Shown piece by piece: positions 21,711-32,269 of a DNA stretch of 56,000 nt; the first letter of the stretch is position 1; the number at the start of each line of letters is the position of its first letter. The translations under genes were made by a program, and so were the position numbers. Source of the DNA: Cryptomeria japonica (taxonomy: Eukaryota; Streptophyta; Pinopsida; Cupressales; Cupressaceae). The DNA is taken from contig NC_081414.1 of the NCBI RefSeq assembly GCF_030272615.1, forward strand, positions 816,584,396 through 816,640,395. Reading direction: 5' to 3'. Under the pieces are notes generated by a model, which searched no databases, was not told the origin of the DNA, and saw only the letters and a list, made by a program, of their open reading frames with translations.

Positions 21711-23123
21711 AATTGAGTTGTTGACGCTATGGCTACCATTGCATCTCTCCTCGATCTTCCACAAAATTCAACATGCTATGAGTTCTTGGCAAAATAGTTT
21801 TGCATTCCCGCTTATGATATCCCCGAATCTGAGATGATATGTCACCTTGTTGGTTCCGAATCCCCATGGTATGGTGAGTTCTACACCTATCTACACGATC
21901 ACACACTTCCTCCTAACCAATTGAATAACCAACGCAAAACCTTCATTCGCCAAACCGCTTGATATACCATCATTGTTGAAACCCTATACCGATGCAGTCT
22001 TGATGGTACTCTCCTTCGATGTCTGGAACAAGATGAGATAACAAAGGCCTTCGAAGAGGTACATGGAGGAATTTGTGGAACTCATGCAAGCGGTCCTTCA
22101 CTAGCCAAAAAGATCATACGAGCTGGATACTATTGGCCATCCATGGAAAAAGACTCCTATTACTTTGTTAGAAAATGCAATAAATGCCAAGTTCATGGAG
22201 ACCTGATACATGCACCAGCACAAGAATTGCAACCAATCACAACACCATGGCCCTTTTGTCAATGGAGACTTGAACTTGTGGGTAAAATCCATCCATCTTC
22301 ATCCAACGACCACAAATTCATTATTACCACCACCGAATACTTCACAAAGTGGATCAAAGTTGTTCCACTTACCCAAGTCACCGGCAAGCAGATCACCTCA
22401 TTCATCCTCAATTACATCATCTGCCGGTATGGTGTACCCATGTCCATCATCACAGATAATGGGCTTCCATTCAAAAATTAGGATGTCCATGAACTCTGTG
22501 AGAAGTTTCACATGCAACACCGCTTTTCCACTCCCTATTACCCACAATGAAATGGCTAGGCCGAAGCATCAAACAAGAACATATTAAGAATCCTAAAGAA
22601 GACAATCAATGATGTCATCCATGATTGGCATGTTCAATTGAATCCAGCACTATGGGCGTACCAAACTAGTATTCAAACCCCTATAGGCACAACTCCCTAC
22701 TCACTAGTCTATGGCGCAGAAGCCATCCTTCCTATTGAAGTTGAGATACCATCTCTATGGGTTTCCTTGCATCATCTCATAGATGACGTAGCATATAGGG
22801 TATCACGTCTTCAAGACTTAGAGCTACTTGATGAAAAATGACAAGCTGCATACAATCACCTCAAAGCCTATCAGCAACGCATGAGCAGAAGCTATAATCA
22901 TCAAGTTACACCTCGTACATTTGAGGTAGGTGATCTTGTTCTTCGAGAGAATCCTCGTAACCAACCAAATAGAGAACATCAGGGAAAGTTTGAATCAAAT
23001 TGGTTGGGTCCATATGTTATCACTATTGTATTCAGGTCCGGGGCATATAAATTGGCTATTTCAGAAGGAGAACCACTAGCAAATCCGATCAACAACATGC
23101 ACCTCAAATGGTTTTATACATAA
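21711..23123 (+). pseudogene. int: element A integrase
   Basis: Inserts element DNA into the chromosome. The His2-Cys2 zinc domain is intact (HGGICGTHASG ... CNKCQVHGD, 22,060-22,200). In the core, the position of the first catalytic Asp reads LELVGKI, that is Asp to Glu. The second Asp is present in IITDNG and the Glu in AEASNKN. WAYQTSIQTPIGTTPYSLVY, then FEVGDLVLRENPRN and GPYVITIVFRSGAYKL form the C-terminal part, ending at a TAA at 23121-23123. No chromodomain. Stops near 21,796, 21,960, 22,480, 22,548, 22,558 and 22,839. Confidence 0.9.
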
Positions 23124-25422
23124 GATGTATAGAGCATCAAGCTCCCATACATACCAGAAAAACACGAAAAACATTCAAATAAATGTTCCAAAAAAAATAC
23201 AAAAAATAAAATAAAATAAAAAATCAAAATAGTAAAGAAAAATTATGCATCCAAACGGTGAACAACCACTTCGGTGGCACCTTGGGTAAGTGCGATGGTG
23301 AAAACCTGGAAAACAGGTGCCACTCGTAAAGGCTATGGCTCCATTGTCTTTCAGACTTGTTCTGATCACATTCATTTCATCCATTCATCCATCAGTCAAA
23401 GCCATGGCTTGTTATTAATCTGCAATCAAGGAAAGTACTTCATGCATCTTGCATCCTGCTTTTCCATAGTCATGTCTAAACCGGGGGCAATGCCCTTAAT
23501 GTTTTTAATGGAAGTGTATTCTGCATTACTGATGATTCATTAAGTTCTTCATTCAAAACTGTCTCACAAAATACCAAAAACATTCGAAAACACTCACAAA
23601 ATCCAAAAATATCATAAAAGTATTAAAAATCAATAAAAAACATGGCAACACCCTGTACATACGCATCCAAGAAGACACCAAACCCACATTCTAAAATACT
23701 CAAATGATGACCACTTGTCACATAAATATGCACAACTGTCTTAACAAGGATGCATCCATCCTTACCAAAACAAAGACACGATGACATTTTCTTTGACAAG
23801 AAAATTCTGTTTAAGCTATCGAATTCTTGGTTGATTTGTAGGTTATTTATTCATTTATATGAGGTTCCTATGCTACTCCGGGATATCCACAAATGATTAG
23901 AGTGGCCATGATGGTTCCTAAGTATTATTTTTGTTTGTGTATCTTTTGTGAATTGTTCCAATGAAGTTCTGTGACATGTACTAATGGTGTCTACATGGGA
24001 AGTTCACTAAGCTACGTGATCTTATGCGAAATATAGTCATAGATCACTACAACTTGCTAACTACAACGTATACCTCGACCATATGAGCATGAACCATTAT
24101 GGAGGGTTCATATTCTTTATTATTTATGTATATTGTTTGTTTGCAGGTACAATAATCCATCCTTGGTTTCTACTGCCTCATCCAAGTTTGATATTACCAT
24201 GCTCAATGATGAAAATAAAGCACTATGGATCGTAATTCCATCTCATCTGTTTATATTGAATTATGTTGCATGTCACCCATCCATTTAATCATTCATTATT
24301 CATATGCATGATTTTGTATGCAAGTGTGAACAAGATTAATATGAATAGTTGTTTGAAAAATGAATTGGTCTTGGATACAATCACGATAGAGTTCTTTGAT
24401 ACATCATCAATGCATCATGCAACATCTACAACAACCTTGCATTCATCTATCATAATCACATCATCATTTCATTACATTTAGTCACATTTGCATAAACCTA
24501 GTTCATTATCATTTACTTACATTAGTATCATTATATCATTTCATCATTACAAATTCATGACATTTAGATTCATTTGTATAATAAATTTCTCATCATTGCA
24601 TTTATTACCATTATTAAGCCATTACAAATGTATTCATTTAGTATCATTTAGGATTCATTAAAAATGCATTCATTATCCTTTTAATTGCATTAAAGTGTAG
24701 TTATTCATTACCCATGAGTTGCATTATCATCACATTATCATTTCACTTAGCTATATTTTTCAACATTTAGATCATAAACACAAACCATTTGTCTCAACAT
24801 TGGTTTATACATATGCATTCATTTAGAAATCATCATATAAACATTTGTACTTTACATTTGTTTATCCATATTGCATTCATCTAAAACCCATCTAGATGCA
24901 TTTATATAAATCATTCATTCATTACATTTTAAATATAATCAAACATCACTGCATATCATTATCTCATCATTATATTAACATAACACACAAAGTACTATCT
25001 AAACCATCATTAGCATCATTTCATCATACATACATAAAGAATTACATATATAAAACATTAATAAATCATGCATATCAACCTGCATCCACATGTTAGCATC
25101 ACATTCATAAAACATGCATATAGACATCATGTAGGAATAAATCATCATAAAACATGCATATAGGAATCATCTCGCAAACATATACATCTAGCAAGTACAA
25201 CTATCCATCTAAGCATAAATCATAAAATCATCATCCTGCATAAAATCCATACATATCATCAACATGCATATCATCACAAAATATGGGATCTTCTCATATA
25301 TCATATCATATCGCCAAGAACATACATGTATTAGAGTACAATGAAGTCCAAAATATCGGCTACCAAGAGCCATCCAAGACACAGTCCAAAATGACAATGT
25401 AGTTACATACATAAATGCTCTC
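23124..25422. other. hypervariable spacer of element A between pol and the antisense gene
   Basis: Non-coding. It contains a moderately conserved-looking block at 23,270-23,500 (including the short inverted repeat CCTGGAAAACAGG) and then increasingly biased sequence. The region after pol in Tat elements is known to diverge fast and to spawn tandem repeats. Confidence 0.6.
24480..25210 (+). repeat. degenerate CATT/ATCATT-rich low-complexity tract
   Basis: About 700 bp dominated by CATT, ATCATTT and CATACAT words with no fixed period, for example ATTATATCATTTCATCATTA near 24,530. G is nearly absent on the plus strand. It occupies the same place in element A as the 21-bp array and TA repeat do in element B. 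Confidence 0.7.
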
Positions 25423-27348
25423 TCAGATGCCACTCTGACCAGATGCTACACCACCATCACCACCTGCTCCCCCACTACCCCCCGCACCACCTGATCTATC
25501 TCACTATGGACCCATCACACCCCCACTACTCTACATCCTCTGAGACCGCTCTGATCTCTCCCAATGCATCTGTGAATAACTCAATGTCCGTCGACTAGAT
25601 GGCACCTCCTGCTCATATAGGCCCCGCCAGTAATCAACCTCTGCACCTGCTCTCTGTAACTCCCTTGCCAATGCATCCATAGAAGGCCCCTGTACTTGCA
25701 CTCCCTCCAAGGCCCACACTCTCTCCTGTAAATGGATCACCCTATCCACGGCCTGATCTCTCTCCCACAGCACTACCGTTAGCTCTGACTCTCGTGCAAA
25801 TAGTTGCACATCTCTAGCTACCACCTCTGCCTCCATATCCTCTAATCAAGTTTGCAACACTAGTATCATATGATCTCGTAGATCTCCACCACCAATAGCT
25901 CCCTCCTCTGTATCCATAGGTGCCTCTCCAATGGCTCCCTCCCCTATCTCCATAGGTACCTGTCCCTCACCTACACCCCTGCCACCTAATCTCATTCCTC
26001 CCTACATCAAAGGTCCCTGCGATAGCTACAATGGCTGCCCACCTCTCCCTCTCTGCTATAATCATCCACCACCCCCACCTCCAGCTCCGAGTCCACCACC
26101 TCCTCCATCCCCAACACCACCACCACCATCCTCTCTCCCTCATCCACCTACTACTCCACGACTTCCTCTCCTCCTCTATCTCTATCTCCCCTCCTCCTCA
26201 AAGGATGGAATAGGCTTTGCTGGATCAGATATTGGAGGAATCAGATGTGTGATGATAAATTGTGTATACTCCTTCGTAACCCCTACATCTACCACCCCTA
26301 GCCTCATCTACCATGGTCTCGCCTATAACGTGCAAAACTCTGCCAGAGCCTGATCATAAGGTAACACTGGTCCCCATTGGAACCTCTCTTGGACCACCCA
26401 TGCATACTCTCCCGATCCACTAGGCAATCCCTGCCTCCGCCCAAACTTTCTCAATACTCTCCCAGGAAGCTGTCTCTCCATATTGTAGGCTATCCTACCA
26501 TTGAGGTATCATGTCACGGACACATACAACAAGGCCTCTGCATCATCTTCCCAGGGATCGCACTCAATGTACGACCTCCAGATCATTGCATCTAAATCAT
26601 CCAGTGCCCGCTGCCACCACTCTAACTTCCCCAAGTGGGGCTGACTCATCATACTGCCATACATATATACATAGGGCTGGTCTATTGCCCTAAATCTCAG
26701 ACTCACCGGTCGGGTAACAGGTAAGTGCTCCCATGCCCAAATATGAAGCAACGTGATCCCCACTCCCAATGAGCTCACCTCTCGGTATACTACCTCATGT
26801 GGCTCCCGATATAAGTGCAATAGCACACACGGTCCCCATGCAGAATGGGTCCCCTCTATCATCATCTACTCTATAACCTGACCCCAACCAACGGCTAGTC
26901 TATGCGATCGTCAATCTGGGCATAACAGTCCCCCCAACAATCCCTGATAACACAAATGGTAATGACTCGTACAAAGTGGCTATATCCTCCCATGCTACTG
27001 AACCATCATCAATGAATACATCCCCATCAAAGACTCTCTGCACTGCTGCTATCCCTAGGTTTGGTCATACGTCACCAGCTTTCCACGAATGGGAATGTGT
27101 AGGATGCGCCATACATCCTCCAATGTAACCGTCATCTCCCCCTGCGCTAAGTGGAACGTGCATGTCTCACTATGCCACCGCTCTGCCAATGCTGTGATCA
27201 AACCGCGGTTTGTCCAAATCACAGACATATACATAACATCATACAGACTTGTCATTGCAATGCAATCCACCTCGGCCTCTGTCAATCGATCATGCAACAC
27301 TTGTGTGGCTGGATGCCTCTCGTGCATTTGTAAGACGCGAAGATCCTC

Positions 27349-27972
27349 CTACACACGTGCATCAACCATCATCATCAGTTGTTTTGTTTCAAAATTTTTT
27401 AAGTTTAAACCTAGAATATCAACAGATACTCTGATCAAGTATCTTCGGGTCTCAACAGGTAAGCAATCCTAGCACACCTAGACTACAACATACATTTATC
27501 CTAATGACCTAAGTTTCAACAGGGCTGCTATGGTTCAAAACAACTCTCAACTCACATCTCCATCCATCCACCATTGGCATCAGGAGATTCTTTTTCAAAA
27601 CATTGGGGTATCTACCTTCCTAACAAAGGTGCTACTCTGCAAACAATAGCGCTAATATTCTGACAACTGCGCTAAATCAACTACCTAATAGCGCTAAAAC
27701 AACTATACAATAGCACCACATAAAAACAAAAGCGCTACAAGTCATGCTCAATATCGCTAAAAACACAACATCACTAAATTAACTATGCAATAGTGCTAGA
27801 CTTGATAATAGCGCTAAAACCACTACGCAAAAGTGCTATAGTGACACAAAAGCTCTAATTTAGTTGACAACAGTGCCAAAACACAGTTTTAGCGCTATTG
27901 TTTTGACTCAACTTGGACAAGCTAAAAAACCTATCAAAAATGTATGAAATTCAAAAATTTAAATTCACATAC
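27349..27972 (-). other. intron of the antisense PMD gene (element A)
   Basis: Donor ACG/GTATGTGA and acceptor GTGTGTAG/GAG obey the GT-AG rule. Splicing joins two pieces whose protein sequences align with the same junction in element B (GPT/ED... versus GPL/E...). The intron is 624 nt and largely filled by the AGCGCT array. Confidence 0.8.
27630..27900 (-). repeat. degenerate AGCGCT array in the PMD intron (element A)
   Basis: About fifteen spaced units resembling CAATAGCGCTAAAAC on the plus strand, that is GTTTTAGCGCTATTG in the sense of the PMD transcript. Several units have changed to AGCAC, AGTGCT or ATCGCTA. The same unit appears in the sense direction of the gag transcript at 13,200-13,450. 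Confidence 0.8.
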
Positions 27973-28144
27973 CGTTGGTCCATAGTCATCTGGCCGCTGG
28001 AATCGACAAACTTGCTCTAGTCGATGATCTGCTATTGGTACCGGTATCCTGACTGTTACTTTCTCTTTCAAAAGGTCACTATCAGAGCTCTGAAATCACT
28101 ATGGAGACGAATGCAAACGAGTCTGTTTTCACCCCTTCCTCCCC

Positions 28145-28151
28145 ATATATA
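28145..28151 (-). promoter_or_regulatory. TATA box of the antisense PMD gene (element A)
   Basis: Minus strand GGGTATATATGGGG, about 100 bp upstream of the inferred start codon. Element B has CTATAAAAGGGG at the corresponding place. Farther upstream both elements share TGCCCCCTC[A/G][A/G]GAGATG (minus strand near 28,365; plus strand 51,701-51,717), so the promoter region as a whole appears conserved. Confidence 0.6.
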
Positions 28152-28452
28152 CCCTTCGCCGTAACCCTAATTTTCCCCTGCTCACCGCCGTGGCCCTCAT
28201 GAACTTGTAGAGCCTCCAATTTCTCCATTTTATCTCCAATTTCTTCTATTTTTTCATCAATATTGCTAAATTCTTCTCTTCTACCACCCCGCCAATTTTC
28301 GTTCTTTTAAGAGAGATCGCCCGATTTTTTGAAATTTTCGGCCCATCTCTTGAGGGGGCATACCACCCATTAAATTAACATTTTATGGGGCATATTTCTT
28401 CACACCTATTTTTTTTGTTTCTTTGAAACGACGCGATAAACTGCACCGTCTC

Positions 28453-28465
28453 AAAGAGGGGCAAA
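28453..28465 (+). promoter_or_regulatory. polypurine tract of element A
   Basis: AAAGAGGGGCAAA directly precedes the 3' LTR start TGTAGTCAC. Element B has the same tract before its 3' LTR. Confidence 0.85.
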
Positions 28466-29599
28466 TGTAGTCACATAAATCTGTCCAGTTTAATTAAATG
28501 AATATTTGCTATTTATTTGATTAAAAATCCACTAGCCATCAGTTAATTAAATTAATATTTAATTAATTCATCTTCAAATATTCTCCTATTAATTAAATAA
28601 ATTATTCAATTTATTTAGATTAATTCATTAAACCAAATTCACAATAAATTAAATGAATAAATCCTATTTATTCAATTTAAATCCCCTTTTCCTCTTTTAA
28701 ATAAATTAAATAAAACATTTATTTAAATCATTAATTTCCCCCCCTCTTGCGTTCTCCTAAAAATGCAACTTCCATCTATTTGTTGAAATAAATGAATTTT
28801 ATTTTAATAAAAGTCCTATTTTCCCTCACCCACCAAACCCACTTGCAATCTTAAACCCCTTCTCAATTCTTCTAACCCTTCCTAATTAGCCTAATCCATC
28901 CCCTAATTATTGTCACATTCCTAAGCAACTTGGAGTCACTTCTCAAAGACTCCAAAGTATTTGAAAAGAATTTAATGCTTTATGTGTCCAACAAGCTAAC
29001 CTCTAAAGTCTTCCAAACCACTAATGGCTCTTACATGACCATTTATGGTTAAATCCACTTGCACCCATGGTTAGGGACTTTGACCCCTAACTCAACCCTC
29101 ATATAACTCATGTGTCTCTTCAAGCATTTATTGCTTTGACCATGGTTATCCTCACTAACTCTTGCACAAGAGTTTATCCATTGGATAAAAGCATTATTCT
29201 TTGAATAATGAATTCATCCATTCAACTCAACCTTAACCTTACCTCCCAAGTTAACCCTCAGGTCATGTCAAACATTTAATGCTTCTTCCCTCTCCTCTCA
29301 ACCCCTCATGTTGACAGTTGTCATCCTGGGATTGGGTTGAAAGTCCTCACATAGATCTTAAACCATTCAATCCTAACCCTTGTTGAGATTACTCAATCTC
29401 AACCATCCATTGCTCCATTTTTCCTATAAATAGAGCTCATTTCTTCATAATCTAGATCCTGAAAAACTTGTATGAATTTAACTTATAGCCAATTCTAGAG
29501 AAGAGCATTTAGCATAAATCACTAATATATTGTCATTTTGGATTAAAATAAATCTTAGTTCATTTCATAGCATATCATAACTAGTTTGTTTTACACTTG

Positions 29600-31262
29600 T
29601 GTAGCGTCGTAAATTGTACGCACTTGCTAGGGTGGTACAATTTCGCACCTAGTTTAGCACCCGCCTTAGTGCATTTTACATTCTGCATTGCATTTCTCCT
29701 TAAGCACTTAATTAATCAAATTAATTAGGTCTAAGGTCCTATTTCATCATTCTCTACATCATAAAATTGGGCCCTTTTCACTAAAGCGCGCCCTTCGCAT
29801 TTTATTCCTCCAATACACCACTTAATCAAAAACCCTAATTAAGTCCTATTTCGAACTTGGGGGCTTGGTTTCGGGGTCAAAACATCTCGAAATCACCTGT
29901 AACTTCGGGATTCTCTCTAAAATCATCATATCCGACGGCCCTGAAAATTTGGTGAAAATTTGTCGGGACCATGGCGTCCGGAGTGCAACATGGTCCCGGA
30001 CATTTTTCCCGAAATTTTAGGAGCGCGATCCAATCATAAAATAAAGCTTAACCCCAAGAAATTGGCGGGATATTCAATCTCTAGGTCAGCCAAAATACGA
30101 ATTTACGACCTAGGGTTTCATACATAAAAGCTCTCTTTCCTCATTTGAAGGGATGGGATTTTTGGTTTCCAGGGACTTCATATGCAGCGAAAGAGCAGAT
30201 CTTTGAAGACTTCAACATCTTACAACATCTTTCTATCAAGCATCTATCAAATTCATTCATCCACTTAGGGCTTGGAAGACATTGAAGAACAATAGGAGAT
30301 TACCGACTGAAGATTGGCTTGTACTCCTCCCTTGAGGGTTGGGTATGATTTCGTATTGTTTTCATGTCTTTGCATAAGCTTTGATACATCATTTATTCAT
30401 GCTTTAGATCACATTGCATCTTGATTTAGAGCATTTGCATTATCATTTACAAGCAATTAGGGTTTACTTTCTAGGTTGCTCTAGTTTGCTTTCTTGCATT
30501 TTTGGACCTTACACACACACTAGGTCTGCACACACAATACATTTTACAAAACAACTTGGCTATTCGTGGAGGTGGAAATCACCGAAGCGGGGGTTTGACT
30601 AAGGCAAAACCCTATATAGCCGCCCCTCCCCCTTTTTCAGATATTATTGCAGCTTTCGGGATTCGGATGACGCCGCGGGATATAGATCCGGAGAGAGAAG
30701 GTCGAGACAGCATTCTGTGTGAAGTTGCAGAGCAGAAGACTGGGACAGGGGCGCTGGGTGCCCTGGTCCTGCCAGGACAGGGGCACTGGGTGCCCTGGTC
30801 CCTGGGACAGAGGCGCTGGGCGCCCTGGTCCTCCGGACAGACAACTTTTAGACAGTTTCTAGACAGTGTTTCAGGGTGCAGGACAGTGGTTTCCGGTGCA
30901 GTTTTCAGGACAGTTGCGCCCGCGCTCCCGTCTCGAACATTTTCAGTCCGATTTTGACTCCGGGTACATATCTACATTCTTATTTCATCCTTGTATTTAC
31001 AGCTGTTCATTGTTTAATCTCAATTCTGCAATCTTGTTATTAGTTTATACTTGCATTTTGGGATTAGGGTTTGAGCTTGCATTACTTGATCTTACAATTT
31101 CAACAAGGGAATAGAAATCCTAATAGATATCCCATGGCTCTCTCTTTCACCAAAAGAAGTAGCCAATCATGCGATATCTCTAGGCTCTTTCGTATTCCGT
31201 AATGTGTGTCAAAAGGTAGGATTAGGGCATGATTAACCTAGTCTCGCTTTTTCCCCTACACA
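29600..31262 (+). mobile_element. solo LTR C1 (family C) inside the 3' LTR of A
   Basis: Starts TGTAGCGTCGTAAATTGTAC, ends CCCCTACACA, 1,663 bp. Perfect TSD ACTTG (29595-29599 and 31263-31267). The uninterrupted sequence is seen in the 5' LTR near 12,790. It matches the solo LTR at 44376-46013, including CCCGCCTTAGTG, AAATTGGGCCCTT, CCTCATTTGAAGG and AATAGGAGAT blocks. No element interior is present. The parent element's superfamily cannot be told from the LTR alone. Confidence 0.88.
30742..30840 (+). repeat. GC-rich tandem repeat, three units of about 31 bp
   Basis: Three units of the form GGGACAGGGGCGCTGGGTGC followed by CCTGGTCC. The sister LTR at 44376-46013 has only scattered, diverged single versions near 45,540 and 45,655, so the array expanded in this copy. 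A self-complementary GGGCGCCC core is embedded in the third unit. Confidence 0.8.
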
Positions 31263-31600
31263 ACTTGTATAGCATAGTTAAAGCATTTTCAACTTGAACC
31301 TCCATAAGGCATCCATAGTGCAAAAAGCTGCTGAGAGCTACACTAATTTGGAACTTGGAGAGGAGAGGAACAAGGGAGGAGGATCTACAAGCATGGTGGA
31401 AGGCATTTGGAGATGTCTTCTTGCATTTATTTTCATAGTTAAATGCTTCATTATGTTTTTAGTGTCTCTCTTGGTATGCCTACTTAGATTAGTCTTTGGT
31501 TGATTAACACTAACATTTCTCATTGTTTCTTGTGCTTCTTATGTGTTATACGACCACAGGTTTTGTCTAACAATCTCCCATTTTGTAGAGCATCAAAAAC

Positions 31601-32196
31601 AATAGCCATTAAAAGATGGGTACCTTTGTGTGTTAGATTGTTGGACCGATGGTCTTCTTACATTTGATTTCTAATTCTGAGATTTCTTCTCATCTTCTGA
31701 CTTCTTCTCTTCTTCAACTTCGACTTCTTTGTTTTGTTCTTTATCATTATGATATGAACACATATCGAGTTGGAAGCCAAGTCTGGTTTTGTTTGAATTA
31801 ACTTTCTGCATGCTGATCAAATCTTCCAGGAGATTACTACTATCAAGGATCTTATTCTCTATCCTTCAGATTCTTCACTTCTTGTTCAAGATTTTCACAT
31901 TCTCCAAACTTCTGCTTTATTATCTCTTTCAGGAATTGCTCTGACTTGTCTTTTTCTTCAATCTTCTGCAACAAATCTTTGATAGTCTCATTTGCCTATT
32001 TCAATTGATTGTTAACCTCCTTATGCCTCAACTTGAACTTCTGGATTTTCTCTCTCAGCTTTTGTACACATTCATTTTCTACCTTCACATTCTCCTTCAA
32101 TTCTTCATTCTCTGATTCAATGCTTTCCAAATCTTTAAGAGCTATCTTCAAATCTTCATCCATCTGAAAATATTTTGCCCAACATATAGGTGCCAT
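31601..32196 (-). pseudogene. gag: element D gag-like coiled-coil region (proximal part)
   Basis: On the minus strand a frame opens with ATG at 32196, close behind the primer binding site. It reads as a Lys/Glu-rich coiled coil (SENEELKENVKVENECVQKL), a stop, and more coiled coil. After a frame change comes SSNLLEDLISMQKVNS ... LGFQ, an arrangement common before the zinc knuckles in plant copia-type gag proteins. It is cut off at 31,596 by element A. The first zinc knuckle is split across the insertion, its remainder lying at 10,194 and below. Confidence 0.6.
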
Positions 32197-32253
32197 GACT
32201 CAACCAATACAGATCTCCTTCAAGCGGTTAATCTTTCCAAGCAAGGGACCAAA

Positions 32254-32265
32254 GATCTCATACTA
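32254..32265 (-). promoter_or_regulatory. decayed Met-tRNA primer binding site of element D
   Basis: Minus-strand TAGTATGAGATC differs at three of twelve bases from TGGTATCAGAGC, the standard initiator-Met site of plant copia elements. Once solo LTR E is discounted, it lies two bases from the LTR end. Confidence 0.6.
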
Positions 32266-32269
32266 GTTG

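Larger units (their letters stand above)
25423..28047 (-). pseudogene. antisense plant mobile domain (PMD) gene of element A, two exons
   Basis: Exon 1 is 28047-27973 (25 codons), a phase-0 intron is 27972-27349 (GTATGT...GTGTGTAG), and exon 2 is 27348-25423 in one frame with several stops. PMD landmarks: NRGLITALAERWHSETCTFH, GEMTVTLEDVWRILHIPIRG and, later, WAWEHLPVTRP and RALDDLDAMIWRSY. The PMD (PF10536 type) is found in plant nuclear proteins and in Gypsy and Mutator-like elements; its biochemical role is unsettled. A Gly-rich linker (about 26,210-26,040) and a coiled coil (MEAEVVARDVQLFARESE) follow. The start codon, inferred from element B, is ATA here. The gene lies opposite to pol and has its own TATA box at 28,151. 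Confidence 0.85.
10195..31595 (+). mobile_element. element A: complete but decayed Ty3/Gypsy Tat-lineage retrotransposon with antisense PMD gene
   Basis: TSD AAAAC at 10190-10194 and 31596-31600; TG...CA LTRs. Each LTR is 1,462 bp once the nested solo LTR plus its duplicated 5 bp is subtracted (2,927 minus 1,465, and 3,130 minus 1,668). The interior carries a primer-binding-site candidate, an AGCGCT repeat array, gag, protease, a G-patch-like segment, reverse transcriptase, RNase H, a second RNase H, integrase, a repeat-rich spacer, the antisense PMD gene and a polypurine tract. The extra RNase H between RNase H and integrase, plus an antisense ORF before the 3' LTR, are established Tat-lineage features. 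It interrupts the gag of element D. Sampled LTR stretches differ by roughly 2-7%. Confidence 0.92.
28466..31595 (+). mobile_element. 3' LTR of element A (split by solo LTR C1)
   Basis: Parts 28466-29599 and 31268-31595 (31263-31267 is the duplicated ACTTG) match the 5' LTR. TATAAATA at 29425-29432. The ends are TGTAGTCAC and GAGCATCA, followed by the TSD AAAAC. Confidence 0.9.

Noticed and set aside
25931-26353. plus-strand proline/histidine-rich frame
   Set aside because: It is the complement of the Gly-rich linker of the antisense PMD gene; the real frame runs on the minus strand in phase with the PMD and coiled coil.
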